From assembly GCA_905221605.1 (NCBI GenBank), contig CAJNDS010000252.1, positions 1-64,000 on the forward strand: DNA of 64,000 nt, written 5' to 3'. This stretch comes from Symbiodinium natans. Taxonomy: Eukaryota > Sar > Dinophyceae > Suessiales > Symbiodiniaceae. A program made the position numbers and the translations under genes. Below are positions 41,898 through 55,824 of this stretch, one piece after another; position 1 is the first letter of the stretch, and each line of letters begins with the position of its first letter. The notes below the pieces were generated by a model that did no database searches, was not told where the DNA came from, and saw only the letters and a list, made by a program, of their open reading frames with translations.

Positions 41898-44078
41898 AGC
41901 TCCGTAGCTCGGCAGATTCCGGCGCTGCGCGTCCTCTCTGGTCGTTGGTGTCAGAGTCTGGTGCTTGTTGTGTCAACGAGAGATGCCGTACAATTGGAAG
42001 CGGGAAGGCAATCTTGCACTTCATCAAGTCGGCCAGGCCACACACGTAGATGTGGTTTGTGCTTCTTCATTGCAATGTACGTCCGCACAGCTCTGAACGC
42101 ACATGTTCGTGCTGTTGGTGAGGTCCCGCGTTCTACAGCGCGTTCCCCGCGGGACCAGGCTGGATGGGAGCTGGGTGCTTTCGAATTCCCATGATTGGAA
42201 ATTTTCCTGGCCCAGGGGAGCGGATTGTTGTATCATTCTTTGCACCTCGAACTCGTCGTTCAGAAAACAACTTAATCCAAATGGAATGCAGCACAGAGCC
42301 CGAGTGTGATTCCAATCTGGAGAATGCCCCAACCAAGCGTTGTGTGAGGCCCGGCTTGAGGTGGCGGCGCCAATTCCAGTTGCTTGCCTTAAGTCCAGTC
42401 GGGGTTTGGTGCTCCTGCTTGCTCACCAGTAGTGACGAGGAGTTGTGTTCATCTGAGGCCAATGTGCTTTAGCTTAGGGAAGCAACCAGAATCCAGAATG
42501 TAAGTTGCGTGCCTTTGATCAACGTTTGTAGTTGCCGGCGTGTTTCACGGCATTGCCATGGGTATGTATTCAAGGACTTTTTCGACACGATCGAGGAGGA
42601 GAGAGTTGACGTGGCGCCACCAGTTGCAGTTGCTTTCCTTCGATCGATTTCCGTGTGGCCTGTTAGTTGATTGTTTTTTTTGCTATGTTCAGCGTTGCCA
42701 TGTGCATGAATGCAAGGACTTGTCCCAAACCATGAGCGAGGAGGACAACACCAGCTTCTTTTCCAGAAACTCGTGTCCGAACCAGTGAGGGTGCAGGTGG
42801 AATTGAAGCCATGCTTGTGCTTGTGTTTCACCTTGAGAAGCGGTGTCAGCGGGAATGGCGACGAGCTGGCGCAGCATTGACATGGATGCAGACTAACACT
42901 AGTGGCATTGCGGTACGAATGAGCACGCTTCTTAAGATGCCCAGCGGCGGGCCTCTGGTACACTGTGAAGCACCTGACACCGGCCAAGCTTAACAAACCG
43001 GGTGATCCTCAACATCGCACGTGCTTGATTTGGTGCGACTTCACAGGGAGTAGACACATTGGCTTGCGACCACGCCACGTGTGGTGGCCATGTTCGTGTT
43101 GGACGCAAAGACATGTGTTGTTTCCAGCATGCCGGCGCCCTTTGGACAACCACACTTCTTGGTAGCACGTCGCTGGGGACGCCCAGTACATGCGTGGCTG
43201 CGAAGCCAGCAGGGTGCCAGTGTACAGGCTCAGTGATGTAGGGAGTTCACTCTTGGGGTAGCCTGTAGTTTGCAACACTTCCCAAGCGACCCGCAAACGT
43301 TTGGCGGAAGCCCTCGGCCGTTGTGAGACTCGCCTTTCGGAGGTGTCGCAAGGTCCAGCGTGCATGTTGTGACGCATGCGTGGCGAAAAAGGTGACGGAT
43401 TTCTTTGCCAAGTGCCCTTCAATCCGACTCTCTTCTGCCTGAGAACATGCCTAGCCTCTCTTCTCATTACCTTGATGAGAGAAGGGTTGGGGCTGCTGAG
43501 TCCACGGCAGCTTGTACAGCTCAATGACGGTAGAGAGATCCGAGGACTCGGTGATGTTTGTGACTTGGTGGGCGGACGCACTCACCTCAGTTCCAATTGG
43601 CGCTTCAATCTTTGGTTTTTGGTGATCCAGACAATTTGATGTTGAGATCTGCAGCCTCACTGAATGAGGATCTTGGAGGTGGTTTCATGTGATGGTGCGG
43701 CACTTACAAATTCCAAGAGCATTGCACGAAGTGACGTGGGGTGTCGCTTGCCGCGTGCCATAGGTACTCAGATGCTGCCGTTTCGAAACGTGAACGTCCC
43801 GCTCACACACGTGATAATTCTTCTGCGGACACCCATGCCTCCCCCAGTACGCGAAAGAGCTCTTGAAGACCGAGTACGCATCAGGCCAGGCAAGGCTTTT
43901 CAAAGGCCCCGCCTCTGTCGCGGTGAGTGGCATCTGCTAGTATACGCAGCAGACGGCAGCGGAGAAGAAAAATGTGAGCTGCAATGTCGATGACATCGTA
44001 CGCCCCGACTGTGTGCAAGTCTGTGTGTAAGTCAAGCATCAAGAGCGACTGCAATCGAGCAGGGGCTTTGTTGTCTGC

Positions 44079-44099
44079 GTGTGGGTGTGTGTGTGTGTG
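44079..44099 (+). repeat. GT microsatellite
   Basis: A run of GT units with one interruption (GTGTGGGTGTGTG...), followed by GTGCTTGCAT-type imperfect repeats. Confidence 0.9.
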
Positions 44100-44882
44100 C
44101 AACGTGCTTGCATGTGCTTGCAGGTGCGTGCACACGGGGAACATTGAGTATGCAGCATGCGGGTGAGCGCAGTCTAAACACCATGGCATGGGGGTCCCAC
44201 GGCAAGCGGCGATAGGACATCGGAGAACTAGCTGGATCTGCAGAGGGTTTACAAAGCATGGACATGACAACTTCTCGCTGAGGTGTAAAGATACAGTGTA
44301 ATCAAGACTAGCATGTGCAGTGACATGCTATGATTCATGATGTTAGGTAATAAGTTATCATGGTATGGTCAGGGCGGAGCTGAGGGACCGGCACAAGTTG
44401 GCATCTGCCGGCCTTGGCGCCTGCCTTGTGCTGCTGTTTGGTCAGAGCTTGCCCGCGTTCGCCAGCCTGGCAAGGCTCTTCTGTGGCCGTTCATGTTGCA
44501 TTTGTTGACAGTATTTCCCGTGATCTGATCTTCGCTGCCTGGAAGAAACTAGGAACACAGTATCTTAAGAAAAGCTGGGGATTTCAGCATACTTCCCGAT
44601 CCTTCTCACGTTTTGTCGTGTGTATGAGGGATGCTGTGCATTCATATGCCGCACTTGTTCTCCGCACTGACAGGCTCAGAGCGTTGTGACATGAGCGGCA
44701 ATTTGGAAAGTAATTTGCGCGAGTAATGGCTGTTTCAATGGATGTTTAGGGTGAATGCTCAGGGTCATGTTTCAGACAAGAATGAGGCCTTGGCAAGCTT
44801 GGTTCAGATTAGTGGCATAGGTGTAGTACTTGTACTCGTATGGGCAACAAGACCAGCAAAGATCCAATTCTTGCCCAGGGCG

Positions 44883-46505
44883 ATGCCCAAACGCCCGATG
44901 CCGCAAGCCATCGTCTTTGTCACGGGGAACGCGAAAAAGCTGGAGGAGGCCAACAGGGGTGAGAAAGACAAGTAACCATATAGCAACACTTCATAGTATG
45001 TCCAACTTTGCTCCGGCAGGTGAAGCACATCTTGTCCTCAGGATCCGAGGAACTTCCTTTCGAGGTCACGTCTCAAAAGGCCGTGCAACCTTTTTGTGAG
45101 CACCACTTTCGGCCTCTCAAAAGTCTTCGATTGCCAATGGAACGAATCCTTGGCCAGATTGACCTGCCCGAGCTGCAGGGATCAAGCACGAAGGCGCCCA
45201 TAGCCGCAACAGCCTCTCTGTACACCCGTTTACAGTCCCTTCTGTGGTTCTGTGATTCCATGAAATATGCCAGGAGATCGCCGTGGAAAAGTGTCGTCTC
45301 GCTGCGGCCGCTCACCTCGTGACTGTGAAAGTCTAGGTCGCAGTGGATGCCATAGAAAGTGTTATGTTGAGCTTCAAGATGCTGTGAGCGGTGCTAACAC
45401 TTCAACACTGTGTCGCAGTGCCCCTTACTTTTTGTCGGACACCAGTGGACCACGGCACTGTGCCCACGAGCCCTTGTTTGAGGACCACGTGAAAGGGCCC
45501 GTGATGTGTGAGGACACCTCGCTGTGTTACCACGCCCTCAAGGACCTGCCAGGCGGGCTGTGGCGAAGACATTTTGGCAAGTGTGGTGCCAGATGCCAAT
45601 CAGGTCCATATATCAAGTGGTTCCTCGAGAAGTTGGGCCACGAAGGGCTGAACAAGCTTCTTGCGGGATACGAGGCTGGGCTCCCGTGATATGCCACCGA
45701 TGCCCTGAAGTGTAGTATCATTGATCATGTGTTTCGCTGCGGACGGATGTGCTTTATGGTCTGAACACGCCCCTTTTCTTGGCCGGAGTTAGCACGTGTG
45801 AGGACAAGTCGGCCTACGTGACTCCTCCGCAGAGCGGCCACACTGTTTGAGACAATTCGGACTTTTCGATATTTTGCGGAGAGCCCTCGGAGACAGCCTC
45901 GTGACCCCTTTTGTATATTCGCTCTTGAGACATCTTGAGGCTCATTTTGAGACCCTTTCCAAGGCGCAGTGCCTCTTCACGCTCTGCGCTGGGCCCGGCA
46001 AGGAGGTGCGTGTCTTCGATGGCCGCACGGAGGGGAAGATTGTGGAGGCCCGCGGCCCCAAGGACAGGCTTTTCCAACTCTCAAAGTTGTTAAAATGACA
46101 AAGGACTTAGACTCTTAGGACGACAAAATTTGCAGCGCCGGACCTTTGGGCTGGAGAGGCCCTGTGGAGCGAAGAGGAGCTGCAGTTGACAAGTTGACGC
46201 GAGCTGTTACAGGACTTTGGCTGGGATCCGGTTTTCGAGCCTACAGAGGGCGAGGGAAAGACCTTTGCTGAGATGACGACGCTCGGCTCAGTACAAACAT
46301 CCACCGAGCTGACCAGCCATCAGCCTAAACTTGGGGTTTCTGTTGTCGTGAGTCAGCTACTGTTCTGCACAGGAAGGAGGCAAAGAATGCCATTTCCCAT
46401 CGTGGCCGAGCATTGCAAGAGCTACGCACCTGGCTTATCGCGAATGCCGCGACCTGGCTCGCATTGAAGCATTGGGAGGGGCTAAATCGATGTTCGACTC
46501 AGTGA
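44883..46505 (+). CDS. ITPA: Inosine triphosphate pyrophosphatase, ten exons
   Basis: Exons, each joined in frame: 44883-44948, 45020-45079, 45158-45193, 45274-45318, 45483-45552, 45604-45674, 45803-45817 (15 nt), 45964-46062, 46213-46277, 46373-46502, TGA at 46503. Together they encode 219 residues (human ITPA has 194). Motifs in order: [13 protein letters not shown] (nucleotide-binding TGNxxK), [23 protein letters not shown] (catalytic Glu-Asp), [52 protein letters not shown] and AISHRGRAL. The enzyme hydrolyses ITP, dITP and XTP to the monophosphates, clearing deaminated purines from the nucleotide pool. Intron donors: GC at 44949, 45080, 45194, 45553, 45675; GT at 45319 and 45818; GA at 46063 and 46278; acceptors AG, mostly followed by G. 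CCCAG ends four bases before the ATG, a likely spliced-leader acceptor. All catalytic motifs are intact. Confidence 0.92.
45803..45817 (+). other. 15-nt microexon of the ITPase gene
   Basis: The five codons encode DKSAY, exactly the residues found at this place in ITPases. They are bounded by GTGAG upstream (AG acceptor) and GTGACT downstream (GT donor), phase 0 on both sides. Confidence 0.8.
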
Positions 46506-49500
46506 TTTTTTAGCTGGGGGAACCGAGAGCCAAGTTGGGCACCGCCCGAGGCATCCTTCGAAGAGGAAGCCAAGTGACGTGAACTTATTGGCACGTCCTC
46601 AGTGCAGCAGTCCGGGTGTGGCGGTCGTATCGGAAAGGGAACAAAAAGACAGAATCCTTCCTGCGCACATGTAGAGTTGTTTGCATGTTTTGTCCATGTT
46701 TTCAATGCCTTCTCCAATTTCGCGGATTTGGGGAGTCGGGAGTCGGGAGTCGGGAGGTCGCTTCTCTTCTTCCGCGGATGTGAGGTGTCGAAGGTCGCTT
46801 CGCTTCTTTTTCAGCAGGTCTGTACCGTGCAGGGTGCACTGTTCGCCACTTCCGGTTCCCTTCGGCTCACAAGCTCTGGGGGGGGATGCCAGGGGCGCGC
46901 CTCCGTCCCATCCTGGAACTTGGGAGAAGGGAAGCTCAGAGGCCGCAGAAGCGGCCCCGGGTCCTCTGCTGGCTGCCCAGCTCTCCTTTGCTGGCCGGTG
47001 TTGTGGTTCGTTTTTTGCAGCTCTGTGCTTTCTGATGCGTTATAGGAGAGGGCGCCCCTGCGCTGAGTGAGGCCGATGAGGTCGCGCTGGCGGCCAGCGA
47101 GGCATCGAATTGTTGCAACCATGCAACAATCATGCAACAATCCTGCTCTCTCGCTCTGCTCTTGTGCGCTTGTATCTGTGCTTTTGTGCATTTTGTGCCT
47201 TTTTGGGCATTTTGTGCATTTTGTGCTGAGGCTGTAAGATGGTGGCAGCTTCGGCAGACCCTGTTCCACAGCTGCTTCACGGGTCGGGGGCTGACTGCAG
47301 AGAGCGTACAGGAGCTTACAATGTTGCAAGGAACTGTCGGCTCAGGCATTGGCTGGACTCGATCGGGCACTCCATCATTGTGAGCTGCCCAGATGCTGAT
47401 GGTTGCCGATCCCATTCTGAGCCAATGCTGTGTCATAGCCGATGGCACAGACCAAGCAGCGACGAGCAACTGTTGAGACAGGTCAGCAAGACTCCTGACG
47501 AGGCGGGCTGCTAGAGCTGCGTGCCCGGGCGTGACGTTTGCCTGTTGTATTTGAGCATGTAGAGATTTGGTGAGGCACAGGTCGTTTGTGTCGCAGCCCT
47601 GATGCGAAGGACTTGATCTTCACCGCAGTGCTCACGCCTCTTGTGGACCATCCCGATGCAAGAGACCGTGTCCTGCGGATCGACAGGACGCCAAGCCACG
47701 CAGCCCGAGCGGGGTAAAGTTCTTCTGGGGACGAAAGTGGCACTGGTGACAGTCTGACATCAAATATGAGGATCTTGAAACAGACTTAAGAGAAGACATG
47801 GCGAGCTTCGCGAGGCCTCAGGAGAGCTGGAAGTGGCGCTGTGGGAACGCCAGCCTAGAGCTCGCCGATGCTTGGTTTATGCTTGGTTTATGGAGGTTCA
47901 GTGGTTCATGATTTTCATACCTTAATGGTGATTCTGGTTCGACCCACGTGCCTGAAGCGCCCAACAACCGCGGCCCTTGAAACGCTTTCCGAGGATGAGC
48001 AGAACCAAAGGCTCGTATGGATCACCGAGGCGCTGCGGGCGATCGGGAGATTGGGCGATTAGGCGATTAAACGCCACGAAGCACACCGGTAGTGCTGCAG
48101 GCGAAGCCAGTGATCTACAGCTTTAGGGACAGCAGTTTTTGGCCAACTTGAGCCGATCTTTCGGCAATTGCTGTAACCCGAAGCCGTTTTTTGCAGAGGA
48201 CGGCCGGCGCAACGTCTGGTCCAGGACAAAGGAGCTCTCGGCGCAGCTCTCGGCGGGGTCCAGGAGCGATGAACGAGCAAAATTCGCTTAAGAGATGTGA
48301 GAGTTTTTTTGTTAAAGCGAGTTTCTGTGGGGTTTGAGAGTTCTTCTGATCCATGCGCCGCGCTATGGCCGTTGTTGCCCATGCCTGAAGCTCCTCACAT
48401 CGCGAGCTAGAAGCTGCAGGTCTAGATGTTGGCAAAGATCCGAGACACACATGGGGTTGAGGGATGTTGAGGGTGTTGTAGAGCAGAAGTGCATTTCCGC
48501 ATCCAGGAGTGGGGAGAGAGAGCTGGCGGAGGATAGCGACAAAGACACCGACAGGTGAGCCCTCAGATTTCGTGGAGTTGGGGTTAAACATGTCGGAGAC
48601 TTGAACTTACCCTTGCCTCTCAGCGACTTTGGGGGGGAGGGAGGAAGGGAACAAAGGGTTTTGCACCGGCTTCTGAGCGAGATTCTGACCATGCCATTCA
48701 CGCATGTCCACCCTCATCTCGTGGATCGAACCGTTTTCCGCCAGCACCAAGCCATGATCAGAAGCCCCCCCCCATCTTTCCCAAACCATAAGGGAAACCG
48801 GGCGAAACCCTGCAGTTCAGAATCCTCAGCTCTGCTCAGTATCGCTTTTCCTTGGCTGCTGAACAACTCCGCACCCGAGCCCTGGCTTCCACTGGCCGGC
48901 GGCCTAGAATGGGGTTAGCATGAAGGACCACAGGAATGACCTGGATTGCACTGCTTAGGATTGCTTCGGCTTTGAGGCGCTTAGGGTTTGGATGGTTATT
49001 CACAGATCTACAAGATTTGCAGGGATGCGTTCGGTGCATTGGAGCTAGTTACTTCATGCCCTCTAGATTGCTAGATTGTGAATCAATGCCCAGTTCCCTG
49101 AGGCCGGCATTCAAACCCTCACAGGACCATCTCTTGTCCGCCTTGTCAGGAAATCCTCAAAAGATCCCCAGAAAGACAGGTGGTTCGTGTTCCTCTGGTG
49201 GGCCTTTTTCGAGTGGTCACACTCGACACACTCATCCGTTGAGCCCTAGGCCTAAAACTTTTCCGAAGGGCGTTCGATGCAGCCGCTTCGGGTCCCAAGT
49301 TGAACCCTGAAGTGCACGGAAAGGGGGAGACGAATGCGGACAGGGACGATGGGTGGCTAAACGATGCACGCGATGTAAGCCGCAAGCCCGCACTCCCAGG
49401 ATGTTCCCCGAGACATCCTCTATGACGGAGCACGCCGGGGAGCTCAGCACGGCCAAAGTCATCCATCCGGGCACCCGAGTGTGTCTTAATGTGTTGTAGA

Positions 49501-52500
49501 TGTTTTGCTCGTCGTAGTGCTATGGGCATTGAACTCACTGCTCGGCCGAGGAGTAGCAGCCCTGCTGGATATCAGGCAGATGATCGGTGCACGGAGCGAG
49601 CCACAGGACAGAACTTCAAACCCTCACTGCAGCTCCAGGTCATTAGCTCAGTACACACCAGTTTGGAGGGCCACGGAAGCTCCGTTAAGGACTCCTAGAC
49701 CCCAAGCATGTAGGCATGTGTCAAGAGTGGTGTCTGCGGTGTCTGACAGAAACCCACTTGGGCTGTTAACCGTGACTCCTCGCATAGACACGGGTGGCAA
49801 GGTCAAGGTGCCAGCTGTGTGTCGAGTGCAACATGTAGCTACGCAGCTCACATACAGCAGAGCATGGAGGCGATGCTCTGAAACTCGTTCTGATCGTGCA
49901 GAACGGCGTCAAACTATGCGAAGTGGGTGAGCAGTGCTCTTCAGCTGGCTGTAGCGCAGGTTCCTTTTGAGGATGTAATTCCGAGATATTATTTGAGGCA
50001 CTGCTCGCAAATATTTTTCCACAGGCCACAGGACCATAAAAGGAGCGAAGGCCAGTACAAGTAAGACTGAGAGAACGAGGTCTCCCAACCGTTTTTGCAA
50101 TGCTCGAGGAGCGCCTCACGCACATCTTGATGGACCACGACTTGCACCCCACGCGCCCGAGATCTTAGACTGGTGGGTTCTTACAGGCTTATGGCTTATA
50201 CAGGCTTCAGGGACGTGCCCATCCCCACTCCTCTCTCGGACCTCATGCTGAAGCCCGGACTCTTGTAAGGCCAGGGTGGCGACTACCTGATTCCAGGGGT
50301 CGACTCGCCCCTGTGGAAGACGCTGGACGTGTCCGAGCCCATGCGCCGCAGTTCCCTGACCGGCATTTCAGTCACAAGCCAAACAGCCCAGTCTGAAAAA
50401 ACATGCTTGTGTCCAACTGTTCATCTTAGGCTAGCTGTAGGCTGCTGTGAAGCAGGCTTATGTCTGGCAGCTGTAGCCAGGATGCCGTGTAGGTTACAAG
50501 CGAGATAGGAAGAAGAAAGAGTGCGCAAGAAGGCCCACTAAAAAGTAATTAAAAAAAGGCCTTTCTGTACGCTACAACTTTAATGTAATTATCCTCATAT
50601 CTCCCCTGTTTTTTATCTTTCTTTATTACGCGGGTTTCCTTGCCACGCTTGAATCAGACCCGAGGCGACCCATGTGCCGAGACCCAAAGGTGCCACGAAG
50701 TTGAACCGCGCCGGCCGTGCAGGGAATGTGGGCACGTATCCAAGACCAAGAGAAGCGCGAGCGTGTCTCTTTGAACTCGCCCGAGAAAACGAACACAAGT
50801 TCACAGACCGGCTTGGTAGTTTGAAGAGCACCAAGCGAACTTTGTGTCGCCAGCACGGGACAGTCGTGGACGAAGTCCTGCAATCGTTTCACAGGGAAAG
50901 GAGAACAGCTGAACTACCCCTTGCGCGCTGATGGCCGACAGCATGACTGCAGACCCAATCCTTGAGGCTTTGGAAACGATATTAGCCTCGTTGCGTGCAA
51001 ACGTGGACGTGCCAACCGTGGCGACATCCACCGAGTGAGCCCTGCTCGAGACACGGGCACTGGGAGATCCGGAAAGGGCTCCCGCAAACATGGTCCAGGC
51101 TAAGGCAAGGCGAAGCCGACGTCGCTGTCGTCAGCTCCGAACGAAGCAGCGAGACTACGCAAACACATCGCAAAGAGTCTTTCAATGGACAAGGCTTGTT
51201 TCGGGGGGCCTCTATACAGATTCCTCGGAATTGTCAAGCGCTCCCTACAGAACCGCCCTTATGACCTCCCTCGAGAAGACCCCCAGTTGCGGATGCCTTT
51301 GCGAAATTTTCAGATGCATGCAGCACCCAATCGCAAGCGCATGCGTCAAGCAAGGCCGTGTGCCACAGTTTTGTTTCACGCCTGGCATTTGACCTACATA
51401 ATGACCACGTCTCTGGGGCACAGGTATTGCGCAGAGAATCAGCAGAATACCACACGAGGCGGGTGTCATGCTCTCCAGATCATTGCATGACACTGTGGGG
51501 CAGTGTAGGGCTCAGTCTTTGGGTGTAGGATGATCGGGGAGTTGCTTGGGGAGTGCTTGGGCGACCAGGTGCTTTCTCAGCGTGTCAGCTGGAGCGGGAA
51601 CTCGGAGGTGGTCGCAAGTTTCAAAGTTGTGAGAGATTGTGCCGACCAGACTTGAGAGATCTCTCTGATCGAGATTCTGACTCCGCATGAGGAGTCTGCG
51701 CTTTGCAACTACCGAAGATTTTCGGGGGTTCTGTGATGACATGATCCAACGAGGGTTGCTGCGATGTCCAGGTTTGGGTCGGGCGGCACAAAATTTCGTG
51801 CCGCTCCCGAGACATCCAGGCATGGACTCTGCTGGCATGTGCGCCAATGTGTGCCGCAGATGAGAGAAAGATAGAGAAAGCATATCGCTGCCAGGCCCTG
51901 AATGCCAGATGGGTTCCTCCGTTCCAGGACGAACGGAAACCGCTGGAAATCGCAGGGGCCACAGATCAAGCCCAGATCGTCGGACTCATTCGGATGTGGT
52001 GATGTGGCCCCGTTACCATTTGCAACCCGCGCCATTCCCGGCGCCCTGCTTCCACTCCCCCCGGAAACAGTGCGACGGAGACTGCAGCAAATTTTTCATC
52101 GCCAGCATGGGCCCTTTCCGCCATCACCCCAAACTGGCGAAGCTGGCCGGACTGCCCAAGAAGAGGCAAGTGGAGATACGTGGAGATCGAAACAGAAGAG
52201 CAGGTGGCAATAAACGTAGACTAGCATACCTTTCCCCTCCTGCAGAGAACATAGGTATTGGAGGTTAGAGTTTGAACGGGATGTGTTATGCACCGAGGCA
52301 CGCTTGTTGGCCTTGTACAGCGTTTTTGACAATCCGTTGAGCAATCGTCGCAATGGCGTTCATCTGGGGCTGGCTGCTCAGATGTGCTCAGCAAGTTTTC
52401 AGCAAGTGATCCACGTCCTCACAGAAAGCTTGGAGGTTGGACCCTGAGATTCGGCGACATTGTGATTTTGAGCTGTTTGCCTCGCCGCTGAATGCAGCCG

Positions 52501-55500
52501 TCCAAAACGGCCCCGGGCCTACGAGAAAGGGAAGAAAGAACGGAGAAAGAAAGAGGCGAGATCGGGAATAAAAGGGACAGAACGGAGGGACTCCGAAGTT
52601 GCCTCCCTTCCCCACCCGCCCACACCCCCGCCCTTTGAAGCCCTTTTCTGGGATTGTGGGGCTCCGTCTCTGCTCAGGGCGCTTCTCAAGCAAATGGCCT
52701 CACGTCGAGCGGCGGCCTCAAGCTCCCCGTGAGCCTCTCTCTCTGTGATCCCCTCTGTGATTCCCTGGCGCGCACGCTCCTCTCTCTCTGCTCCTCCCCC
52801 GTGCTCCTCCCCCTCCATGCTCCTCTGTCAAGGTGGCGTTTCGGTTCCATAGGACGCTGCGGGTGCAGAAGTTGGCTGTTTCTGTCCAGGGTGCAGCTTC
52901 AGCCAAACGCGTGCGCAAGGATCATATCCTTCTGTTATCGACTACCTGCCCGTGAATTCGGTTGTGTGCATCAATCCTCCGTTTACAGAGGCCAGGTCCT
53001 GGGTGATGCTACAACAGACGCGGAAATCAAGCCGCCTCACGCCGAAAACCAGCAGAGGGTTGGACATGGTTGGACATGGAGATGTGGTCCGCGCGAGTCG
53101 GTGCGAGTTATTTGCCTACGCCTCATCCCCATGTTCAAGCTACCTTCTTCGCCCCTGCCAGGCCTACCTCGCCGACGTCATGGCGCGTCTAGCCGAGCTG
53201 AAGTGGCTCGGACGAGCTAAGCATCCCGAAGTAGCAAGCCGCAGCAAAAGCGCGCATCCGCACACACACACACACAAAACTCCCGAAAACCCGAGGTGAC
53301 CCATCAAACGCCCCATACTAAAGCCTCGAAGCCCGGATCCCAAGAATCCACCGAGACTCCGCTTCCGGCTTCGAATCGCTGTGCCGATCCTGGAGGTGTT
53401 TTTGACGATTGCAAAATCAGCTGGGAAGAGGTTTGGGACGTCGTTTGAGATATGTCGGGAAGTTGAATGAAGTTGAGCAGGGTTGCTTCAGGAAAGTCTG
53501 AGCGTGAGGATTCGTGCACCGGTTGGGGTTCAACTTACGTCTTTTTGCCTCAGCGCATTCCCCAGGTGGAAGTATTCCAACGCAAGTGAGGGGAAACTGC
53601 CCAGGAAAGCTTACAAAGCATGTTCGAGCCAACTCCACGCCCCAAGAAAAGCGTGGCAAAAAAAACATTTGATTCTAAACTCTTCCCAGTGCAGCCCGCC
53701 GAGTTGTGATTCTTTTGACAGGCACCTTGGCGGTCACGGCTTCAAAGTTCACTTCCCGTTCCGCCGTCGGGCCGCAAACGAGCTAGTATGAACATGTAGT
53801 TATTGCGCCCTCGAGTTCAGAAAACTTCGGAGTGAGGGTGGCTATAGGGGCTTGGGGGGGCTTGGGGAGGGGGTTTGAGCAGTTTGATGGGTTAGACGCT
53901 TAGACGGTCAGACATGTTGAAACACCGGCATCGGGAGTTGGCCCGATGGTTTCGAGTGTTGGGGCTTTGAGTTTATTTGAGAAGCCGCAGGCAGCTCCTC
54001 AAGACGTACTACGACGCCACGGCGGAGACTCCGGCGGACGTGCCGGCCTAAATCCTGGCACAACAGGCGGTGCTTAGCCTGGGATCGGCAGACAATGCAT
54101 GAAGCCGCAGCAGGAGACAGCGCTTCGTGTCTTACACCGAGGTGTTGCATCCTACTCTCCTGTGGGAGGAGCACTGAGATTGAGCAACTGAGAGAGAGCA
54201 ACTGAGAGAGCCACTGAGAGAGTGCTGAGAGAGCACGGGGATGAAGCTGAAGTTGCGCCCCGCTCTGCGAGGACCCCCGGTGTCCACCGAGGCCCCGAGA
54301 GTCTGCTGTAAGGGTGCTGGAATGGACTGTGCGTTAAACTTCCTCAAGCTCCACCAAATATGGCCGCCTGAGGAATGAAACGCCCTCTCAGCTTGGAGCC
54401 TTTGCAGGCTCAGCAAGCTGCGGGACCTTCAGCCACGTGACCCACGTGAAGACGAAACCGAAGATCATTCGGGCGCCGCCGAATGGAGTGGTCATCTTCG
54501 ATTTTCGGAAGTCGCGAGTTTTGGGCTATGTCGGCTATGTGTCTTTGTGGAGTTCAGGCTGCTGCTGCCGTAAATTCGTGCCATTGCAAGTCAACAGCAA
54601 TGTACTTCTGACCAGGCCGTGCGCATGGCTTGGTGCATGCTGAGCCCCATGGACATGCAAGCCGCACTCGAAGAGAAGGCCAAGGGGGCCCTGCCGAAGC
54701 TGCGCTTGCCCAAAGTCGAGTGTATTGTCCCCGGCAAGGGTTGTGCATGTTGATCATAGGCGTCTGCAAGGATGACAAGACCTTGCTTGCAATGCACGTT
54801 ACATGAGTACAAGTAGGAGGGTAAGGAGGAAGCCGAGGGAGTGGGATCGTCAAGATTAAAAGAAGTAAGATACATAGTGCATATTTCGTGTAACCATTTA
54901 GATGAGGAAGGGTGTAGGGTTTTAGGGCATAAGCGTAGGGCTTTCTTGCCAAAGGCCCCATCGTCGTAACTGTCGGCACTCCTTGGAATGCCTTCGTCGA
55001 AGGCTCAAAAGTGACGACAGTTACGAGGATGGCGAGCCTCAGCCCCACCTAAACCTCAAGCCGTAAAGGCAAGACCCTACTAGCCTGAGCACTGAACCGC
55101 AAAACCGTGGAAGCCGCATATCTTAAAGTAACGCCTAAGTCGTGATCTTCAAAAACCCCAAGCCGGAAGCCCTAGTCGCCTAGACCGTGAGATACACACC
55201 TTAACCCTAACTAAACCCAAGAAAACGGGCGCGGTGCACAGCCGATGATGGATTCGTAACTGCTGTTTACCTGGCATGAGGCCGCGATCATTCTGTGTGA
55301 CGGGGAGCGCCCCCCCGCACGTGACCAGGGCTCTCCCAGAAGAGGAGAGGTGCAGAAGAACGTAGAGCATCTACGATGAGATAATGCGCCCCAGTCTAGA
55401 CCCCAAAAAGCGTTGAGGCCACTCATTGCCTGGCATGTGCCATTAAATCATTATCGTGTGACTTTGTGTGCTGGCGCAAGCGCGTTGGCATTGCTCTCCC

Positions 55501-55824
55501 CGCAGCGCCCACCCTCGGTTCCCAGCTGAGATGTGAGTTGGGCTATGTTGGGCTGTATCAAATCTTCACCCAACCTGGTCCTCCTGAGCACACTACAGTA
55601 ATGACAGGGCCAGACATCCTTGTCCAGACATCAGCCAAGCATCTCCAGTTTGCGTGGAACATAGAAATAGCACTCCTCCTCGCCCCTCCCTCAATCGCCG
55701 TGCGCGAGCGCGGACTCCCGGTTGATCGAACCAGGTGTGTGCAGCTCCCTGTCTTCCTCATATTGGAAACTTCATTTTCAGAAGTCATCGGGGGTAGAAT
55801 CGGTACTGCAGCATCGCCCAGGTC
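46506..55824. other. Mostly unassigned sequence with exon-like scraps
   Basis: No gene can be assembled. Short GC-rich frames bounded by AG and GT/GC/GA look like exons but match no family I recognise: about 47590-47690 (SPDAKDLIFTAVLTPLVDHP), 47770-47870, 47985-48062 (LSEDEQNQRLVWITEALRAI), 50190-50260 and 50272-50390, 53130-53220 (YLADVMARLAELKWLG) and 54615-54720 (RMAWCMLSPMDMQAALEEKA). Telomere-like CCCTAAC/TTTAGGG words occur at about 54914-54925 and 55200-55218. The scraps suggest one or two split genes of unknown identity. Confidence 0.35.
46731..46754 (+). repeat. GGGAGTC short tandem repeat
   Basis: Three full 7-bp units plus a partial unit, inside otherwise unassigned sequence. Confidence 0.85.

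Larger units (their letters stand above)
41119..44882. other. Stretch without recognisable genes
   Basis: Many short frames on both strands, none with a motif I know. Short local duplications occur, such as GGCGCCA(A/C)..CAGTTGC..GCTT(T/G)CCTT at about 42367 and 42613. Confidence 0.4.

Noticed and set aside
44742..44882. In-frame extension upstream of the ITPase start
   Set aside because: No family resemblance before the ATG at 44883, and a CCCAG acceptor lies just upstream of it, so the leader is probably added there.
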